This document shows positions 61,261 to 64,000 of a DNA stretch of 64,000 nt, piece by piece. The notes beneath the pieces were generated by a model. It was not told where the DNA came from. It did no database searches and worked only from the letters and a program-made list of their open reading frames with translations. This stretch comes from an uncultured Bacteroidales bacterium. GTDB lineage: Bacteria > Bacteroidota > Bacteroidia > Bacteroidales > UBA932. The stretch's first letter is position 1, and each line of letters opens with the position of its first letter. Location: NCBI GenBank assembly GCA_934700615.1, contig CAKUXR010000001.1:62001-126000 (forward strand), in the 5' to 3' direction. A program made the translations under genes and the position numbers.

Positions 61261-62205
61261 ATGATTAAAAGTCCTATTTGCGATATCCTCGGAATCAAGT
61301 ATCCTTTATTCCAGGGAGGTATGGCTTGGATTGCAGATGCAAAACTTGCTGCTGCAGTTTCAAATGCCGGTGGCCTCGGCCTCATTTCTTCAATCAATTA
61401 CGGAACAGAGGCCGTCAGGGCTGAAATCAGGAAATGTCGTGAACTTACCGACAAACCTTTCGGCGTAAACATCATGCTTGCAGCTCCGAATGCTGCTGAG
61501 GTTGCTGATATGGTAATCGAAGAAGGCGTGAAAATCCTCACAACAGGTGCAGGTTCTCCTGCCGCCTATATGGAAAAATGGAAAGCCGCAGGAATCAAGG
61601 TCATCCCTGTAGTCGCATCCGTTGCCTATGCATTGAAAATGCAGGAACTCGGCGCTACTGCCGTAGTTGCAGAAGGTGCAGAATCAGGCGGTCACGTGGG
61701 TGACAACCATACTATGGCTCTCGTTCCTCAGGTCATTGACGCTCTGGACATTCCTGTAATGGCAGCCGGCGGTATCTTCGACGGAAGAGGCGCAGCTGCA
61801 GCCTTCATGCTCGGCGCTGTAGGTGTTCAGGTGGGAACCAGGTTCCTCATCGCTGACGAGTGCATCGTACACGAAAACTATAAGGAGAAGCTCATCAAGG
61901 CTTCAGATGTCAGCACAATCGTAACAGGAAAGTCTCTCGGCGATGCAGTGCGCTGCCTCAAGACTCCGTTCTCCAAGAAGTTCTTCAAGATGGAGTATGA
62001 CCCTGCAGTTCCTAAGGAGGAAGTCCTCGACTTCGGAAAGGGTGCAATGCGCAAGGCCGTATTCGAAGGCGACAACATGGGCAGCTACCTCGCAGGTGAA
62101 GTTGCCGGCATGATCCACAAGAGAGAAAGCGCAAAAGATATCGTGGAAGATATCATGGGCGGAGCTGAGAGGTTGCTCAAGAACGCCCCGTCACTTATTA
62201 TATAA
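61261..62205 (+). CDS. fabK: Enoyl-ACP reductase II (FMN-dependent)
   Basis: Reduces the enoyl-ACP double bond in the last step of each fatty-acid elongation cycle, using FMN and NAD(P)H. The 314-residue TIM-barrel protein has FQGGMAWIADAKLAAAVSNA, GVNIMLAAPNAAE, AEGAESGGHVGD and AAGGIFDGRGAAAAFMLGA, the FabK arrangement within the nitronate-monooxygenase-like family. Its place between fabH and fabF supports FabK over a stand-alone nitronate monooxygenase. FabK enzymes do not respond to triclosan as FabI does. Codon use suggests strong expression. Confidence 0.9.
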   Translation: MIKSPICDILGIKYPLFQGGMAWIADAKLAAAVSNAGGLGLISSINYGTEAVRAEIRKCRELTDKPFGVNIMLAAPNAAEVADMVIEEGVKILTTGAGSPAAYMEKWKAAGIKVIPVVASVAYALKMQELGATAVVAEGAESGGHVGDNHTMALVPQVIDALDIPVMAAGGIFDGRGAAAAFMLGAVGVQVGTRFLIADECIVHENYKEKLIKASDVSTIVTGKSLGDAVRCLKTPFSKKFFKMEYDPAVPKEEVLDFGKGAMRKAVFEGDNMGSYLAGEVAGMIHKRESAKDIVEDIMGGAERLLKNAPSLII

Positions 62206-62207
62206 CA

Positions 62208-62239
62208 GTTCAGGTTTCGCGGGGTGCGAAAGACTGAAC
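62208..62239 (+). other. Stem-loop between fabK and fabF
   Basis: GTTCAG pairs with CTGAAC and TTCGC with GCGAA in one nested hairpin, starting 2 bases after the fabK stop. No T-run follows, so it may be a processing or attenuation site and not a terminator. Confidence 0.55.
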
Positions 62240-62318
62240 ACCAAAGCAAGCGGTGGCCAGGCACCAGCAATAACATCAGGGCAAGAGCTTGGAAGGCTTG
62301 CCGAGAACAGAATACAAT

Positions 62319-63578
62319 ATGACAAAAAGAGTAGTAATAACAGGTATGGGCGTCATTTCTCCAGTCGGAAATGATGTAAAGACATTCTGGAACAGCCTTA
62401 TCAACGGCGTTTGCGGTATCGACTATATCAAGGAATTCCCTACCGACAACCTCCCGGTTAGAATCGCAGGAAAAATCAAGGATTTCCATCCGGAAGAATA
62501 CGGAATGGACAAGGCTTTCAGCAGAAAACAGGATCTCTTCACACAGTATGGCGTAGCTGCAGCATACGAAGCCATGCAGCAGGCCGGTCTCGTTTCTGAA
62601 GGCGAAGGACAGAACATCGACCCGTTCAGACTCGGCGTATATGTAGGTTCCGGCATCGGCGGATTTGAAATCCAGTACCGCGAGACTGCAAAGATGATCG
62701 AGGACCCTTCAGGCCAGTGGATTTCTCCTCTCTTCATCCCTACCATGATTTCCAATATCGCGGCAGGACATATTGCAATCAAGCATCATGCACAGGGCCC
62801 TTGCATCGACGTTGTAACAGCATGTGCAACCTCTACGAACAATATCGGTGAGGCATTCCGCGCAATCCGCAACGGCTATGCCGACGCAATCATCGCCGGA
62901 GGCTGCGAAAATGCGACAATTCCTCTCGGAATCGCCGGTTTTGCCAATGCCAAAGCACTCTCCCGTGCAGAGGATCCGAAATACGCATCTCTCCCATTCA
63001 ATGCAAACCGCGCAGGTTTCGTAATGGGTGACGGAGCAGGTATTCTCGTCCTCGAGGAACTCGAGCACGCAAAAGCACGCGGTGCCAAGATCATAGCCGA
63101 GATTGTAGGTTACGGCAACACCTGTGACGCTTACCACGCAACTGCACCTAGGCCTGAAGGAACGACCCAGGCAAAGTGTATCGAACTCGCACTCGAAGAG
63201 GCAGGTTTCAACAAGGAAACTGACAAGATGTATATCAATGCACACGGAACAGGTACCAGACTGAACGACGTGGCAGAGACCAAGGCTTACAAGCTTGCGC
63301 TCGGCGACTACGCCTACAAGGCTCATATCAGCTCCATCAAGTGTATGACCGGACATATGTTCGGTGCTGCCGGAGCTGCTGAGGCTATCGCTACAATTCT
63401 TGCACTCAACAACAGCCTCGTTCCTCCTACCATCAATCTTGACACACCGGATCCTGAATGCGATCTCGACTATACACCTAACACCGCAGTCAAGACTGAT
63501 CTTACAATCGGTATTTCCGATTCACTCGGATTCGGCGGACACAATGCCTGCGTAGCATTCCGCAAATACGAGGACTAA
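62319..63578 (+). CDS. fabF: 3-oxoacyl-ACP synthase II
   Basis: Condensing enzyme of fatty-acid elongation. From ATG 62319 (MTKRVVITGMGVISPVGND) the protein has 419 residues with catalytic Cys169 (VVTACATSTNN), His in NAHGTGTRLND and His in CMTGHMFGAAGAAE. An in-frame start at 62289 would add ten unmatched residues. Length is normal. fabZ follows after 32 bases. Confidence 0.95.
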   Translation: MTKRVVITGMGVISPVGNDVKTFWNSLINGVCGIDYIKEFPTDNLPVRIAGKIKDFHPEEYGMDKAFSRKQDLFTQYGVAAAYEAMQQAGLVSEGEGQNIDPFRLGVYVGSGIGGFEIQYRETAKMIEDPSGQWISPLFIPTMISNIAAGHIAIKHHAQGPCIDVVTACATSTNNIGEAFRAIRNGYADAIIAGGCENATIPLGIAGFANAKALSRAEDPKYASLPFNANRAGFVMGDGAGILVLEELEHAKARGAKIIAEIVGYGNTCDAYHATAPRPEGTTQAKCIELALEEAGFNKETDKMYINAHGTGTRLNDVAETKAYKLALGDYAYKAHISSIKCMTGHMFGAAGAAEAIATILALNNSLVPPTINLDTPDPECDLDYTPNTAVKTDLTIGISDSLGFGGHNACVAFRKYED

Positions 63579-63610
63579 ACCAAACCGAACGTACTAAAAC
63601 CCGAACATAT

Positions 63611-64000
63611 ATGAACAAGGAAGATATCAAACAGTTCCTCCCTCACAGAGAGCCGATGCTTCTGGTGGACGAGGCCGAAATTGATGAGAACGGTATTGCA
63701 CATTGCAAATACACCATCAAGGAAGATGAGTTCTTCACAAGGGGACATTTCCCTGGCAACCCTATCGTTCCTGGTGTAATCCAGTGCGAGATTATGGCAC
63801 AGAGCTGTGCTATTCTTGTAAAGGAGGACATCCCAGGGCATCTCACACTCTACGCAGGACTTGACAAGGTCCGTTTCAAGAACCCTGTAAAGCCAGGCGA
63901 CGTCTGCGAGATTACGGCCAAGCTGAACGAGAAGAGAGGTTCCCTCTATTTCTGCTCAGCAAAACTCGAGGTAGGCGGCAAGCTCTGCTGCAAGGGTGAA
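63611..64000 (+). CDS. fabZ: 3-hydroxyacyl-ACP dehydratase (partial)
   Basis: Removes water from 3-hydroxyacyl-ACP. The gene starts at ATG 63611 and is open to the window end, 130 codons seen. The hot-dog fold signature is clear: DIKQFLPHREPMLLVDE at the start and GHFPGNPIVPGV with active-site His46 and Glu60 (CEIMAQ). Some Bacteroidota have a LpxC-FabZ fusion, but here the protein begins directly at the FabZ domain. Stop codon lies outside the window. Confidence 0.93.
   Translation, partial: MNKEDIKQFLPHREPMLLVDEAEIDENGIAHCKYTIKEDEFFTRGHFPGNPIVPGVIQCEIMAQSCAILVKEDIPGHLTLYAGLDKVRFKNPVKPGDVCEITAKLNEKRGSLYFCSAKLEVGGKLCCKGE

Overview
The window looks like a chromosomal segment of an anaerobic Bacteroidota, most likely order Bacteroidales. 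The evidence is a SusC/SusD pair, a BtuB/BtuG vitamin B12 locus, M28-TonB and SPOR lipoproteins, a GIN-domain (DUF2807) protein, DUF4293, a eukaryote-type NADP isocitrate dehydrogenase, and many start regions preceded by the Bacteroidota -7 element TAnnTTTG. Base composition is near 50 percent GC. Genus cannot be read from the sequence. I saw no rRNA, tRNA, CRISPR array, transposase or prophage gene.

Layout. 1-252: start of a phosphotransferase, cut by the window edge. 453-8808: tight plus-strand run pncB-pncA-susC-susD-small lipoprotein-large lipoprotein, joining NAD salvage enzymes to an outer-membrane import pair. 9055-11150 (minus): ECF sigma factor, membrane anti-sigma candidate and GIN protein. 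11257-11820: Nudix hydrolase, followed by a 12-bp tandem repeat. 11943-20470 (minus): citD-citE-citF-citX-citC/G fusion-aconitase-isocitrate dehydrogenase behind a good promoter. 20835-24974: surface-glycan genes (two GT2, one GT4, one LicD). 25092-31677: FKBP isomerase, class II aldolase, gmk-nadD, a structured gene-free stretch, dnaK and an RluA-type synthase. 31670-39445 (minus): AraC-type membrane regulator, then SPOR lipoprotein-M28/TonB fusion-leuS-two YitT proteins as one run. 39533-44369 (plus): DUF389, CapA, PhoH and an ATPase. 44448-47990 (minus): btuB-btuG behind a cobalamin riboswitch. 48095-52019 (minus): gyrA and a TPR protein. 52231-56280 (plus): ClpC-type ATPase, HAD phosphatase, nucleoside phosphorylase. 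56401-58587 (minus): esterase and AI-2E family transporter. 58692-60131: DUF4293 protein and a convergent LytTR regulator. 60275-64000 (plus): fabH-fabK-fabF-fabZ, the last cut by the window end.

Signals not explained by genes. A 167-bp imperfect palindrome occurs twice (8853-9019 and 21748-21914). A GC-rich inverted-repeat element lies at 28245-28395. The heptamer CATTGAC/GTCAATG occurs roughly 110 times by eye against about 8 expected at random, and also forms the tandem array at 11834-11880. The most promising candidate for an undescribed system is the pncB-pncA-SusCD-lipoprotein operon, which may import a nicotinamide-containing compound. All functional statements are by recognition of sequence motifs; no database search was run.
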